From the NCBI RefSeq assembly GCF_016879755.1, contig NZ_WOFU01000009.1, forward strand, positions 1 to 64,000: 64,000 bases of DNA, given 5' to 3'. Under the pieces are notes generated by a model. The model searched no databases. It had not been told where the DNA came from and worked only from the letters and a program-made list of their open reading frames with translations. Of the stretch, positions 9,128 to 19,042 are shown piece after piece. Made by a program: the position numbers and the translations under genes. Position 1 is the first letter of the stretch. Each line of letters opens with the position of its first letter. Origin of the DNA: Bacillus sp. B15-48 (GTDB lineage Bacteria > Bacillota > Bacilli > Bacillales > Cytobacillaceae).

Positions 9128-9959
9128 GTGAATTCCTCCTAAGTAATTTCATATTCTTTAAAAACTCCACTACCAATTTTGCAGTTTCATCCGGTGCCGT
9201 CTGTGCTAAGTGATAAGGTACATCAACCACTACCTCTTCCGGATGCTGCAGCATTTGTCGGACAAGTTTATTCTTTGATAGGAGAGGGTCCTCTTTGGAA
9301 ATCAGTAGAAATATGGGTTGTTTTAACTTTCTAAGCGCAGGTTCTGGATCGTAATCAAAAGCTTCCCGATATCCCCAATCGTAGGTAGTCCCCGCCTTCA
9401 TTACGTCCATTACTGCATCGTGGTTTACCACTTTTGAGGTCTGCTTTCCCCATTTTTGTTGAAAGAAATCCCACCATTGCTGAAAGTGACCACCCGATTC
9501 TTCAAGTTCAAATGCCTTCAAGTTTTGGTGCAGTTTTAAGCGCTCATCTTCCTGAAATAAAGGCACTCCGTTTAAAATTAGCTTCTTCACCCGGTACGGC
9601 GCTTGATATGCCATCTCGACCGCTACGCTTGCACCCATATGCACACCAAGAACAGAAAATTGTCTAATTCCCAACTGGTCCATCATTTGCAGCAGCAATC
9701 TTGCATATTGCTGCATGCATAATCTTTCCGTCGGCAATTCCGAGTCACCATAACCGGGTAAATCCGGTGCGATCACGTGCAGATGCTCCCGAAGACGATG
9801 CATGAGGGGGACGAACACCTTAGAAGATCGCGGCATTTCGTGGATGAGCAACAGACATTCCCCTTGCCCACACTCGCGATAATGAATTTGTTTCACTTCC
9901 ACATCTATAAAACGTCGTGTGATCAAAGTAATTTCACCCCTTTCCGAAAGGATCTGCAT
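9120..9959 (-). CDS. Alpha/beta hydrolase with His at the nucleophile position
   Basis: A 279-residue single-domain hydrolase. The fold markers are LLLIHEMPRSS (oxyanion loop), HVIAPDLPGYGDSE and the elbow VLGVHMGASVAVEMA. The usual G-x-S-x-G is G105-V-H107-M-G109, so Ser is replaced by His. The acid (SKEDPLL) and the late His (VDVPYHLAQ) remain. G-x-H-x-G members are known among uncharacterised C-C or ester hydrolases. An alternative TTG start at 9926 has a better AAAGGGGTG site. It is co-transcribed with the decarboxylase-like gene; N-formylmaleamate deformylase (NicD) type chemistry is one option. Confidence 0.75.
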   Translation of the reverse strand: MQILSERGEITLITRRFIDVEVKQIHYRECGQGECLLLIHEMPRSSKVFVPLMHRLREHLHVIAPDLPGYGDSELPTERLCMQQYARLLLQMMDQLGIRQFSVLGVHMGASVAVEMAYQAPYRVKKLILNGVPLFQEDERLKLHQNLKAFELEESGGHFQQWWDFFQQKWGKQTSKVVNHDAVMDVMKAGTTYDWGYREAFDYDPEPALRKLKQPIFLLISKEDPLLSKNKLVRQMLQHPEEVVVDVPYHLAQTAPDETAKLVVEFLKNMKLLRRNSHV

Positions 9960-9977
9960 AATCCCACTCTAAGTCAC

Positions 9978-11249
9978 CTACAAGAACAGTTTTGGTATAT
10001 ATAAGGAAATGGATGGCACATAGGTAATTAATAGCAATATAATTAAACTGATAATAATAAAGGGAATCAGTTTAGCTGTGATTTGTTCTATCTTCACTTT
10101 TGTTATAGAGGATGCAATAAACAGTACAGCCCCTACCGGCGGTGTCATTAGCCCAAGAGTTAGGTTAAGCACAACAATGACCCCGAAATGAATCGGGTCG
10201 ACTCCATAAGTAATGGCAATAGGCAGCAAAATAGGAACAAGTAAAATTAGAGCCACAATCGAGTCGATAAATAATCCCACAACCAAAAGCAAAATATTAC
10301 TCAACAACAGGAACATTAAAGGACCGTCGGCCAATGCCAGAAAGATCTCTGCAATTCTTTCCGGCACTTTTTCATAAGCAATAATATATCCGAAAATATT
10401 TGCGGTTGCTAATAAAAAGGTAACGATCGATGAAGTAACGCACGCATTCAGGAAAATTTGCCATAGGTGTTTAATTTTTAGATCTCGATAAAGGAAAAAT
10501 CCTACGATTAGTGCGATGAATATGGCAAAGGCTGCCGATTCCGTTGCAGTAAAGATTCCTGAGGTAATCCCAACCAAAATGACAACCGGTATGAATAAGG
10601 CAGGTAAAACCATCAAAGTATCTTTGAAGGCCTGATTCAATGGAGCTCGATCTAGTTTTGGCATATTCTCTTTTCTAGCTACGAAATAAATATATATCCC
10701 AAAAGCTAGACTAAATAAAACGCCAGGAACAATACCTGCCAAAAATAATCCTCCGATTGAAACACCCGCGGTTACACCATAAATAATGAACGGTACACTA
10801 GGCGGGATTAATGGCCCTACTATGGAAGACGCAGTGGTTAAGGCAGTACTAAAATCCCTCTTATATCCTTCCTTCTCCATTGCTGGAACCATCACTTGAC
10901 CCATAATAGCAGTTTGTGCAGCGGAAGAACCAATAATCGACGATAGAAACATATTTGCTGCGATATTTACATAAGCCAGTCCGCCTCTAAAGTGTCCGAA
11001 AATGGTTTTTGCAAAATTGATCAACCGTTGCGTGATTCCGCCGTGATTCATTACTTCTCCAAGTAATACGAATAAAGGGATGGCCACAAGTCCGAAGTTT
11101 TGAAGTCCATTCATCATCCTTGAGGGCATCGAACCAAGAATAGTGAAGTTATCAGTTACTAAAACCCCTACCAAGGTCGAGAGTCCTAATACAAATGCGA
11201 TAGGCACACCGATAAGCAAAAGTACAAAAAAGGCAATGACAACGATCAT
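9978..11249 (-). CDS. dctM: TRAP transporter large permease (DctM type)
   Basis: 423 hydrophobic residues with about 12 predicted membrane segments, matching the normal DctM length. It carries the family signatures ATASSIVGPLIPPSVPFIIY and LTLGLMTPPVGAVLF. TRAP transporters import carboxylic acids using the sodium or proton gradient. It overlaps the small permease gene by 4 bases (ATGA). Together with the DctQ and DctP genes upstream it completes a three-part uptake system, presumably for the acid degraded by the neighbouring enzymes. Confidence 0.92.
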   Translation of the reverse strand: MIVVIAFFVLLLIGVPIAFVLGLSTLVGVLVTDNFTILGSMPSRMMNGLQNFGLVAIPLFVLLGEVMNHGGITQRLINFAKTIFGHFRGGLAYVNIAANMFLSSIIGSSAAQTAIMGQVMVPAMEKEGYKRDFSTALTTASSIVGPLIPPSVPFIIYGVTAGVSIGGLFLAGIVPGVLFSLAFGIYIYFVARKENMPKLDRAPLNQAFKDTLMVLPALFIPVVILVGITSGIFTATESAAFAIFIALIVGFFLYRDLKIKHLWQIFLNACVTSSIVTFLLATANIFGYIIAYEKVPERIAEIFLALADGPLMFLLLSNILLLVVGLFIDSIVALILLVPILLPIAITYGVDPIHFGVIVVLNLTLGLMTPPVGAVLFIASSITKVKIEQITAKLIPFIIISLIILLLITYVPSISLYIPKLFL

Positions 11250-11773
11250 CTAGCATCCTCTCCCTTCGCCCGTAAATCGGTGATGACACTAGATATTGCG
11301 TCAATCAGATTTTGAATAGAGAAAATAAATATAGTCAACATTGAAAAAGGTAATACTGAATACAAAACCCATAGTTTAATAGGAAGTGTAGCTGAATTAC
11401 TATTAATCATATTTGGGGTAGTTACAAATCTACAAGAATAATAAAATAGGACGATACTGAAACAAATAATCAAAGTATGAATGAACATATCATTGAATCC
11501 GCTCAATAATTTAGGGAAACGATCCTTCAAAATTGTGACTGCTGCCATATCCATCCTTTTTACTGCAATACTTCCCCCGATTAGAGTAAGCCAACACAAT
11601 AAATATAAGGATAGCTCATCAGCCCAAAATATTGGGGATTTAAAAAAGTAGCGAAAAAATACAGCTACAATCATATTAATAGTTAATGCGACTCCTAAAC
11701 TAACAGCTAATATTTGATTTAGTTTTAGCAGGCCATTAGAAAAGGAAGCGTATACCGCCAATATTATTTTCAT
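11246..11773 (-). CDS. dctQ: TRAP transporter small permease (DctQ type)
   Basis: 175 residues with four hydrophobic segments and the conserved RYFFKSPIFWADELSLYLLC region of DctQ proteins. It sits between the binding-protein gene and the large-permease gene, overlapping the latter by 4 bases, and forms the membrane scaffold for DctM. Confidence 0.9.
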   Translation of the reverse strand: MKIILAVYASFSNGLLKLNQILAVSLGVALTINMIVAVFFRYFFKSPIFWADELSLYLLCWLTLIGGSIAVKRMDMAAVTILKDRFPKLLSGFNDMFIHTLIICFSIVLFYYSCRFVTTPNMINSNSATLPIKLWVLYSVLPFSMLTIFIFSIQNLIDAISSVITDLRAKGEDAR

Positions 11774-11797
11774 TTATACTATTCACCTATCTTTTTA

Positions 11798-11860
11798 GAT
11801 TGCCAACTTCAACTGTAAGGATGATGCGCTCACGATCTCTTTGCAGCCGAAGTTGACAAC
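11798..11860 (-). promoter_or_regulatory. Intercistronic hairpin between dctP and dctQ
   Basis: CAACTTC near 11803 and GAAGTTG near 11850 form a long imperfect stem in the 105-base gap. There is no U run, so an RNA-stability or processing stem that keeps binding-protein levels high is more likely than a full terminator. Confidence 0.35.
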
Positions 11861-11878
11861 AACTATATCAGAACTTTT

Positions 11879-12907
11879 TTATTGTTGGTTAATTTCATTT
11901 GCCTTCTCCAAAAATTTCCCGATGTACTCTGATTTAGCACTCCAATCATCTCGAACTTTCTTAACAATGGGATCAAGTTCGGATATATCGAAATCGTGAA
12001 TAATGACCTCATGTTCCGTAGGGAGCGAAGCCAAAATATCTTTTTCATTGACGGTTACTAAATCGAAGGATTCCTTCGATTCATTCTGAACTACTTCTTG
12101 CATCAGCTTCTTGTCTTCCTCAGAAAGGCTGCTCCATTTATCGTTATTCATAACAACACCCATTACCCAGTTCATGTGACCGGTTGGGGTCAAATGTTTC
12201 GCAATCTCATGCAAGTTGATCGTACGAATGGATTCCGAGTCAATGTCAATACCGTCAATGACACCAGTCTGTAAAGCGCTATATACATCAGGTAATGGCA
12301 CTGGTGTTGGAGAAACACCGACAGAGTTGAAGAAATCAAGGATGGTCGGACTTGGTGTTGTTCTTAGAGTCATATTCTCTAAATCTTTAAGAGTTTCCAC
12401 AGGTTTTGTCGTTAGGAACCATCTATAACCTGATGTAATGTATCCCAATCCTTTAACGTTATCATTGACTAAAGTGTCATATAATGACATGGCCTCTTCC
12501 GAAATAGCCAATTCGTAAGCCTTTTCATGAGAATTAGCCAAGAATGGCATCAACCATGCTCCGAATGCCTCAGAACGGCTGCTCAGTGACGATGTTCCTA
12601 CTAAAAGGAGATCAAGAGCCCCATCATTAAGCTGAACAAACATATCATCTTCATTCCCTAACTCACCTTGAGGGTATACTGTTACAGAAATCCTGCCCTC
12701 TGATTTCTCTTCTAATTCTTTTTTGATCGCGTCAGCAGCCATTCCCACGGAATGGGAAGGCGGGGCAAGATGACCGATTGAAATCTTAATCTGTTCTTCC
12801 GATGACTCCGCGTTGTTAGAAGCAGTTGAATCGCTGCCGCCACATGCACTCAACACCATCAATACACTAATCAACAAAATTCCAATTAGGATCGTATACT
12901 TTTTCAT
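11879..12907 (-). CDS. dctP: TRAP substrate-binding lipoprotein (DctP type)
   Basis: 342 residues. A signal peptide ends in the lipobox LSACGG, so the mature protein is lipid-anchored through Cys22. The body has the DctP features KISIGHLAPPSHSVGMAA, SVTVYPQGELGNEDDMF and LKDLENMTLRTTPSPTILDF, where the Arg binds the substrate carboxylate. It is the first transporter gene after the monooxygenase gene and is followed by the small permease. Confidence 0.92.
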   Translation of the reverse strand: MKKYTILIGILLISVLMVLSACGGSDSTASNNAESSEEQIKISIGHLAPPSHSVGMAADAIKKELEEKSEGRISVTVYPQGELGNEDDMFVQLNDGALDLLLVGTSSLSSRSEAFGAWLMPFLANSHEKAYELAISEEAMSLYDTLVNDNVKGLGYITSGYRWFLTTKPVETLKDLENMTLRTTPSPTILDFFNSVGVSPTPVPLPDVYSALQTGVIDGIDIDSESIRTINLHEIAKHLTPTGHMNWVMGVVMNNDKWSSLSEEDKKLMQEVVQNESKESFDLVTVNEKDILASLPTEHEVIIHDFDISELDPIVKKVRDDWSAKSEYIGKFLEKANEINQQ

Positions 12908-12939
12908 AAAAATTCCTCCTATAGTCTGTTGATTTACCT

Positions 12940-14406
12940 TTATTGAGGCATATAAACCTCTTTCGTTGGGAGTGCGTATTCATTCAAACATTTATCAACC
13001 AATTCAACCGTTTCATCAAAATTATAATTTCGGAACGAATGGCCTCTTACCAGGTGGTTAGGCCCTGCGTAGAAAATTTCGTAATGCTGGTGCCGTCCCG
13101 CAAATTCTGACCCGATCAAATCCCATGCAAGCTTCATAATTTTTGCCCTTTCCTCAGCTTCAGCAGCAGACGTTCCTAGATATCGGTGAATATCATTTTT
13201 CGTTTCTGGATTTAACAACTCCATATACGATGAAGGCGGCTGCAAGACACCCCCTCCAACTAATTCTCGGAATAATTGGATAACTCTTGGGTACATTTCA
13301 TTTTGCATGCCCATGGCACCGTACAGAAATCTCGCATTGGGGCGCGCTACTCCTTTAGGATCAATCTCGCATTGATATTCTGACGCAAGCAGGTAACCTT
13401 CAACGGAGGCAATGACAGAGGCAAGCTCGCCAAGTTTTTCCTGGACGCCTGGTATTTTATCAATTCCGTTCATTGCGGTAATCTTTCTAGCTAATCCTAG
13501 GATAAATTTCAATTTTGTCACCAATCTTATTTGCGCTTGATTGTTCCCTAATGCATGTGCAGCTGTGGCGAAAAAGAAATTCTTAGAAATCTCAATATTT
13601 TGGTTATTAAACACATGCTCCCAAGGGATAAAAACATCATCTAAGACGACAAGCGAGTCGCTTTCATCAAATCGAGTGGACAGCGGGTAATCGAATACAC
13701 TTTTCTTGTCCATCGCATATCCTTGTCTTGCATACAGTTTCAACCCCGGTGCATTCACAGGTACCATTGCAGAGAATGCATACTTTTCATTGCCGGGTTG
13801 TAAAGGCTGAGCACTACCTATAAAAATATAATCTGCAATTGCGGCGCCGGTGGCCAACATTAAAGCTCCTCTAACGACAATCCCGTCTTCTCTTTCTTCA
13901 CGAACTGCAGCAGTTGTGAACCCATCATTTAGTTCAGCTGGTGCTTTACTCCTGTCCACTTGCGGCGGCAATAGTGCATAAGTCAGATATAGACTGTTAT
14001 CTCTAGCGTACTTATAAAATTTTTTCGCGTTCTCAGCATATTTTTGTCCGCCAAGTCCAAAGACATCCGGGTTGCCTGCAAAACCGGCCATGAAGCTTGC
14101 CACATGTTCCGGCCCTCTTCCTAGCAAACCATAAGTAGCTTCTGACCATTTTTGAATCGCTTCACGTCTTGCCGTTAAATCCTCCCTACTTCTTGGAATC
14201 ATGTAAACTTTATTTGCGAGATTGCCATCCTCCGTTACGTACGTCATTTGCTGTGATTCATCAGCTGCCATATCATACAATTTAGCCACGCTTTCTGAAA
14301 CACCCTTGAATGCGGGATGAGTAGTAATATCTTCCACTTGTTCACCACCGATATAAACACAACGCCCGTCTTTTAACGACTCTAAATATTGTTTACCTGT
14401 TCTCAT
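12940..14406 (-). CDS. HpaB-family flavin-dependent monooxygenase, oxygenase component
   Basis: 488 residues, the usual length of the 4-hydroxyphenylacetate 3-hydroxylase (HpaB/PvcC) family. It starts MRTGKQYLESLKDGRCVYIG and contains ASFMAGFAGNPDVFG, VVRGALMLATGAAIADYIFI, DVFIPWEHVF and the C-terminal EFAGRHQHYEIFYAGP. The family uses reduced FAD supplied by a separate reductase to hydroxylate phenols or N-heterocycles. No HpaC-type reductase gene is in the window, so it must come from elsewhere. The operon context (amidase, AMDase-like enzyme) suggests a heteroaromatic or phenolic acid, but this is inference. Confidence 0.85.
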   Translation of the reverse strand: MRTGKQYLESLKDGRCVYIGGEQVEDITTHPAFKGVSESVAKLYDMAADESQQMTYVTEDGNLANKVYMIPRSREDLTARREAIQKWSEATYGLLGRGPEHVASFMAGFAGNPDVFGLGGQKYAENAKKFYKYARDNSLYLTYALLPPQVDRSKAPAELNDGFTTAAVREEREDGIVVRGALMLATGAAIADYIFIGSAQPLQPGNEKYAFSAMVPVNAPGLKLYARQGYAMDKKSVFDYPLSTRFDESDSLVVLDDVFIPWEHVFNNQNIEISKNFFFATAAHALGNNQAQIRLVTKLKFILGLARKITAMNGIDKIPGVQEKLGELASVIASVEGYLLASEYQCEIDPKGVARPNARFLYGAMGMQNEMYPRVIQLFRELVGGGVLQPPSSYMELLNPETKNDIHRYLGTSAAEAEERAKIMKLAWDLIGSEFAGRHQHYEIFYAGPNHLVRGHSFRNYNFDETVELVDKCLNEYALPTKEVYMPQ

Positions 14407-14440
14407 TAGTAAAACCCCTTTCCTATCTCAATTTAATAAA

Positions 14441-15064
14441 CTATAAAGTTTCAATATATTTGCATACATTTTCCAAAGACTCCACATCACCGTATTTCGT
14501 GTTGATGTCGTACAAATTCGCCTCATGTGCTGTTTGTGAGCGATCGCCTACACACTCAACCGGCACAATCATGCGGTATCCGTACTGCAGACCGTCTACA
14601 ACCGTCGCCCGAACGCAGCCTGAAGTCGTGGCGCCAATCGTAATGATTGTGTCGACCCCGGCAACTGCGAGCAAGGAATGAAGAGAAGTTCCGAAGAAGC
14701 TGCTCGCATATTTTTTAATAATAAGCGGTTCCTGATCTGGATTCCGACCGAGCCGCAGGTCAATGTCTACCCAATCCGTGCCTTCGAGCAAAATATCCAA
14801 CGCTGGCACTTTCTTAATAAAGTTGCCCGCGTCAAGATAATGCTTTTCGTAGCTTACAGTCGTAAAGAAGATTGGTACATTCTTCGTTCGGGCTACATCT
14901 AGTAGCTGTCGGGAGGCATTCACCTCATTCGTAAAATCTGATCCAAGTGGACTATTTTTGTTGGTAAATGCGTTAGCAAAATCTACTGCAACAATGGCTG
15001 GCCTTTTTCCCATTCCAATTTTGTGGGCGAAACCTTCAAATTTCTCATACATATTACTCCTCAT
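14441..15064 (-). CDS. Isochorismatase-family cysteine hydrolase (amidase type)
   Basis: 207 residues. The catalytic triad is readable: Asp in AIVAVDFANAFTN, Lys in LIIKKYASSFFGT and Cys in GATTSGCVRATVVDGL. The TTSGCVR motif with a following VVDGLQYGY is that of N-carbamoylsarcosine amidohydrolase and maleamate amidohydrolase (NicF) rather than of isochorismatases. Hydrolysis of a maleamate-like amide releasing ammonia is the most natural role beside a maleate-isomerase/AMDase-family gene. It is the promoter-proximal gene of the minus-strand operon. A TTGTATACAG operator-like site lies about 125 bases upstream. Confidence 0.8.
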   Translation of the reverse strand: MRSNMYEKFEGFAHKIGMGKRPAIVAVDFANAFTNKNSPLGSDFTNEVNASRQLLDVARTKNVPIFFTTVSYEKHYLDAGNFIKKVPALDILLEGTDWVDIDLRLGRNPDQEPLIIKKYASSFFGTSLHSLLAVAGVDTIITIGATTSGCVRATVVDGLQYGYRMIVPVECVGDRSQTAHEANLYDINTKYGDVESLENVCKYIETL

Positions 15065-15438
15065 TCCTTTTGTTTATTGGTGATTAGATATATTTCCAAG
15101 GTTAAGTAGCTCGTCACTAGGCAGCATAGGTGTTCTTCCCCTTCCACAATAAGAATAGCTCTTAGGATTGGGTAGTTGTTCATCACCTTGTATACAGTAG
15201 ACTGATCTTGTTTTAACAACTATGTCGTTGAAGACTGTTATTCTCATTGGCTTAGCCCACAGTGTTATAATAAGTATGGAGTACGCATTATTTATTTACA
15301 CAATATACCTAATATTCAGTTATTTTATAAAAAAGCGAAGGTTACTTGTCAATTAGTAGTCTTTATAATATAGTAATTAACTATTTGAATTCTGCAAAGG
15401 AAGCTGATAAACACTACTAATCCTTAATTTCTGACTGG
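15065..15438. other. Control region between two catabolic transcription units
   Basis: 374 bases with no ORF. It contains the operator-like palindrome at 15188 and AT-rich promoter-like sequence. It separates the isochorismatase-led operon from the end of the LeuCD/CoA-transferase operon. Confidence 0.5.
15188..15197. promoter_or_regulatory. Candidate GntR/FCD operator 1
   Basis: TTGTATACAG differs by one base from the perfect palindrome TTGTATACAA found before the GntR gene. The site lies upstream of the isochorismatase gene that heads the downstream operon. Confidence 0.5.
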
Positions 15439-16044
15439 TCATGGAATGAAATAGTGTACAGTATGACCTTCCTCAAACTTGGAGATATGATCGCTGTAGT
15501 TTAAGCTCAAACCAATGTCGTCTATCCCCTCCATCAGCATTTTTTTTCTAAAATCCTCAATGTCAAATGAAGTTGTAAAGGAATTATTATCGGTAATAAT
15601 GCATTCTTCCAAATCGACATATAAGTTGAAATCTGTACGGTTACTTGCTTGTTCAAATAAGTAATCGATTTGCTCCTGCTTTAAGGTGATTGGCAGTAAT
15701 CCATTTTTAAAGCAGTTATTATAGAAGATATCTGCAAATGATTCAGCAATTATGACCTTAATTCCATAATCTTTTAGAGACCAAGGGGCATGCTCCCTAG
15801 ATGACCCACATCCGAAATTCTTTCGAGTTAATAGAACAGTGGCATTTTTGTATTCGACTTTATTGAAAATAAACTGATTATTTATTGTTCCGTCTTCATT
15901 AAATCTCCAGTAATAGAATAAAAATTGGCCAAAGCCCGTCCTTTCAATTCTTGTTAAAAATTCTTTAGGGAGGATTGCATCTGTATCAATATTAGGCCTA
16001 TCTAATGGAATTACTTTTCCTTTTATTTTTCTAATCGGCTCCAT
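15439..16044 (-). CDS. leuD: LeuD-type small subunit of a (iso)propylmalate/citraconate-type hydratase
   Basis: 201 residues, a full-length swivel domain. It has DRPNIDTDAILPKEF, NFGCGSSREHAPWSLKDYG and ADIFYNNCFKNGLLPI, which are hallmark LeuD sequences. It lies 12 bases after the LeuC-like gene. No leuA or leuB is present. The genes around it are a CoA transferase and an HMGL-type lyase, so hydration of a maleate/citraconate-like acid in catabolism is more likely than leucine synthesis. Confidence 0.85.
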   Translation of the reverse strand: MEPIRKIKGKVIPLDRPNIDTDAILPKEFLTRIERTGFGQFLFYYWRFNEDGTINNQFIFNKVEYKNATVLLTRKNFGCGSSREHAPWSLKDYGIKVIIAESFADIFYNNCFKNGLLPITLKQEQIDYLFEQASNRTDFNLYVDLEECIITDNNSFTTSFDIEDFRKKMLMEGIDDIGLSLNYSDHISKFEEGHTVHYFIP

Positions 16045-16056
16045 ATCCCTTCCCCC

Positions 16057-17474
16057 TTATCTTGTAGGATGGTAACTCCATTTTCTGATATCCACGAATT
16101 TACCCGCAATCCCTGCAGCTGCAGCCATTGCTGGACTTACTAAATGAGTAAGTGCGTTGCGCCCTTGTCGCCCTTCAAAATTACGGTTTGAAGTAGACGC
16201 ACATCTCTCTCCAGCTCTAACCACATCTTCGTTCATTCCTAGACACATACTACATCCTGAATCTCTCCATTCAAATCCAGCATCAAGGAAGATTTTATCT
16301 AAATTTTCCTTTTCAGCTTCCTTCTTCACGGATTGTGATCCAGGTACAACTAATCCACGGACATGTGGTGCAAGCTTTTGACCTTTAACTACTTGAGCCG
16401 CTATTCGTAAATCCTCAATTCGGCTATTTGTACAGGAACCAATGAAAACGACATCAATTTCAATTTCACTCATCTTAACTCCTGGTAGCAAACCCATATA
16501 ATCTATAGCCTTTAAAGCGCTTTCACGCGCGTGTGCAGAAGCGAAATTATTAGGATTAGGCACGACTGAGTCTATTCCCGTAACCATTCCTGGGTTAGTT
16601 CCCCATGTTACTTGAGGTGCAATTTCTTCTGCATCAAATTGTATAACCTTATCAAACATTGCCCCTTCATCCGTTTTAAGAAGTTTCCATTCCTCAATCA
16701 ATTTTATTATTTCTAAGTCGCCAGGTCCAAATTCTCTCCCTTTGAGGTATTCAAATGTCTTTTCATCAGGAGCAATAAGGCCAGCCCTAGCTCCCATTTC
16801 AATGGACATATTACAGATGGTCATCCGTTGTTCCATAGAAAGATTGCGAATGGTTTCGCCGGAGTATTCAATAACATAGCCTGTCGCAAAATCAGTACCA
16901 TACTTACCGATAATCGATAAAATCAAATCTTTAGCATTAGTCCCAAAAGGTATTTTTCCTGTCACTTCAATGTTAAGGGTCTTTGATTTTTGTTGTTGTA
17001 GGCATTGGGTAGCAAGCACATGCTCTACTTCACTTGTTCCTATTCCAAATGCAAGTGCTCCGAAGGCTCCATGAGTAGAAGTATGACTGTCTCCACAAAC
17101 AATTGTCTGACCAGGAAGTGTTAAACCTAACTCAGGTGCAATAACATGCACAATGCCTTGTTTTTATGGGTAAGATCAAAAAGTCTAATTCCAAATTCCT
17201 TACAATTTTTCTCTAAAGCTTCCACTTGTTTTTGGGCAATATTATCTTTAAATGGGAATGTCCGATAAGCAGTAGGTATACTGTGATCCATCGTTGCAAT
17301 GGTTAAATCAGGTCTTCTTACTTTTCGATTAGTCATTCGCAAACCATCAAAAGCCTGGGGAGACGATACCTCATGTACAAGATGTAAATCGATATAAAGC
17401 AAAGATTGCCCCCCATCCATGCCTGCCACCAAATGTTGTTCCCATATCTTCTCATATAATGTTTTTGGATACAC
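16057..17474 (-). pseudogene. leuC: LeuC-type large subunit, split by one frameshift
   Basis: Two frames together give a complete LeuC of about 470 residues. The N-terminal piece (17127-17474) has [20 protein letters not shown] and [15 protein letters not shown]. The C-terminal piece (16057-17151) has [20 protein letters not shown] and the cluster ligands GSCTNSR and [11 protein letters not shown]. They join at about 17155, where one base missing from AAAAACAAGG would restore the usual [14 protein letters not shown]. All catalytic residues survive, so a sequencing error or a very recent mutation is possible. If the frameshift is real, the hydratase is dead. Confidence 0.8.
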
Positions 17475-17494
17475 AGTATCCCTCCCTTACGAAA

Positions 17495-18700
17495 TTAAAT
17501 AACTTTAATTTCTTTTAATTCAGCGATTCTTTCTTCACTATATCCAAGTAAATCTCCATAAACCTCATTGTTATGTTTGCCCATGTACTCCGCACCAACA
17601 AATTTCACCTTTCCAGGTGTACGACTTAGCTTCGGAACGATTCCTGGCATTGGAAACTCTCCTAATTCCTCATGCTTGGCCTTGATAATCATATCTCTAG
17701 CTTTATATTGCGGATCTTCTAGAATCTCTTTTGCGGAATAAATTGGCCCGGACGGTACCCCACATTCTTCCAGAATAGCAAGACATTCCTGAGTTGATAA
17801 TGTTTTGGTCCATTCCTCGATACGTTGATCCAATTCATTCATGTTATCGCTTCGAGCATGGTGAGATGAATACTTTGGATCTTCAAATAATTCCGGTTGC
17901 CCCATCGCCTGACATAACCGTTTGAAAACACCATCAGCATTTGCGCCAATAACAATATAAGAACCGGTTTTTGTCATATAAATATTTGAAGGCGAGACAC
18001 CTGGAAGAATGTTCCCCATACGTTCGCGGACATAGTTAGCTAATAAGTAATCCGGGATAATACTTTCCATTACGGAAAAGACAGATTCATAGATTGCTGT
18101 ATCTACCACTTGGCCTTTTCCAGAGGTACCTCTTTCGTGTAACGCTGTTAAGCACCCAATTGTCGCAAATAAAGCAGCTAATGTATCTCCAATTGAAATC
18201 CCAATTCTAGAAGGTGGGCGATCAGGAAACCCTGTCACATAGCGAAGACCTCCCATGGCCTCCCCAACACTCCCAAATCCTGCGCGACTTTTGTATGGTC
18301 CGGTTTGTCCAAACCCCGATGTTCTAACCATAATAATACCAGGATTAATTTCTGATAATGTTTCGTAGGACAAATTCCATTTTTCCATTGTACCTGGACG
18401 GAAATTTTCAATAATAATATCCGATTCTTTTACCAATTCCTTAAATACTTCCTGACCTTTTTCTACTCGTAAATTCAATGTAACGGATTTTTTATTTCGG
18501 GATTGAATCGGCCACCAAAGCCCGTGTCCATCCTTTTGTTTCCCCCATTGCCTCATTGGATCTTCCTTATCCGGCGGCTCTATTTTGATAACTTCTGCTC
18601 CAAAATCAGCAAATAATCTTCCAGAAAAGGGACCTGCTAGCAATGTACCAAGTTCAAGTACACGTACCCCTTCTAATGGTAATTTTTCATGTTGTTCCAT
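17495..18700 (-). CDS. Class III (CaiB/BaiF) CoA transferase
   Basis: 401 residues with the family opening GVRVLELGTLLAGPFSGRLF, ADFGAEVIKIEPP and NFRPGTMEKWNL. The catalytic Asp is in IGISIGDTLAAL (Asp172), equivalent to Asp169 of formyl-CoA transferase. These enzymes move CoA between carboxylates and do not use ATP. It is the first gene of the operon that continues into LeuC and LeuD, with a 20-base gap. Combined with the HMGL-family lyase across the divergent promoter, a succinyl-CoA:citramalate-like transfer is the favoured guess. Confidence 0.88.
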   Translation of the reverse strand: MEQHEKLPLEGVRVLELGTLLAGPFSGRLFADFGAEVIKIEPPDKEDPMRQWGKQKDGHGLWWPIQSRNKKSVTLNLRVEKGQEVFKELVKESDIIIENFRPGTMEKWNLSYETLSEINPGIIMVRTSGFGQTGPYKSRAGFGSVGEAMGGLRYVTGFPDRPPSRIGISIGDTLAALFATIGCLTALHERGTSGKGQVVDTAIYESVFSVMESIIPDYLLANYVRERMGNILPGVSPSNIYMTKTGSYIVIGANADGVFKRLCQAMGQPELFEDPKYSSHHARSDNMNELDQRIEEWTKTLSTQECLAILEECGVPSGPIYSAKEILEDPQYKARDMIIKAKHEELGEFPMPGIVPKLSRTPGKVKFVGAEYMGKHNNEVYGDLLGYSEERIAELKEIKVI

Positions 18701-18896
18701 TAAAAAACACTCCTTCCCATATATTTAAGGAAATCATATTATTCTATCCAAATCTATCCGTGTGGACAGTACGAATCCGTAAACCTTTTTATTAATATTA
18801 ATTACAATAATCTGGGCTCCTTACCACCACCTATCGACCTTCCAAATTCTTAAACTATTTTTCTATGGTGCACTACTATTATTGAAATAGTATCAC

Positions 18897-18908
18897 ATTG
18901 TATACATT
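18897..18908. promoter_or_regulatory. Candidate GntR/FCD operator 2
   Basis: ATTGTATACATT contains the palindromic core TGTATACA and lies 197 bases upstream of the CoA transferase start. It matches the sites at 15188 and 19043. Confidence 0.5.
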
Positions 18909-19042
18909 AAAACAACAGAATTTTTTAAAAAGATTTAATTTTCAGAAAATGATTGTTTTTTTGGGACCTTTTAACTATTTTTCGCAATTTTTTTGAGCGG
19001 AATTAAAGCTTTTATATAAATTCATTGAACTCATAGATTTGT

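Noticed and set aside
15439-17474. LeuC/LeuD as part of leucine biosynthesis
   Set aside because: No leuA, leuB or ilv genes are near, while catabolic genes and a shared operator-like motif surround them; the assignment to catabolism is still inference.
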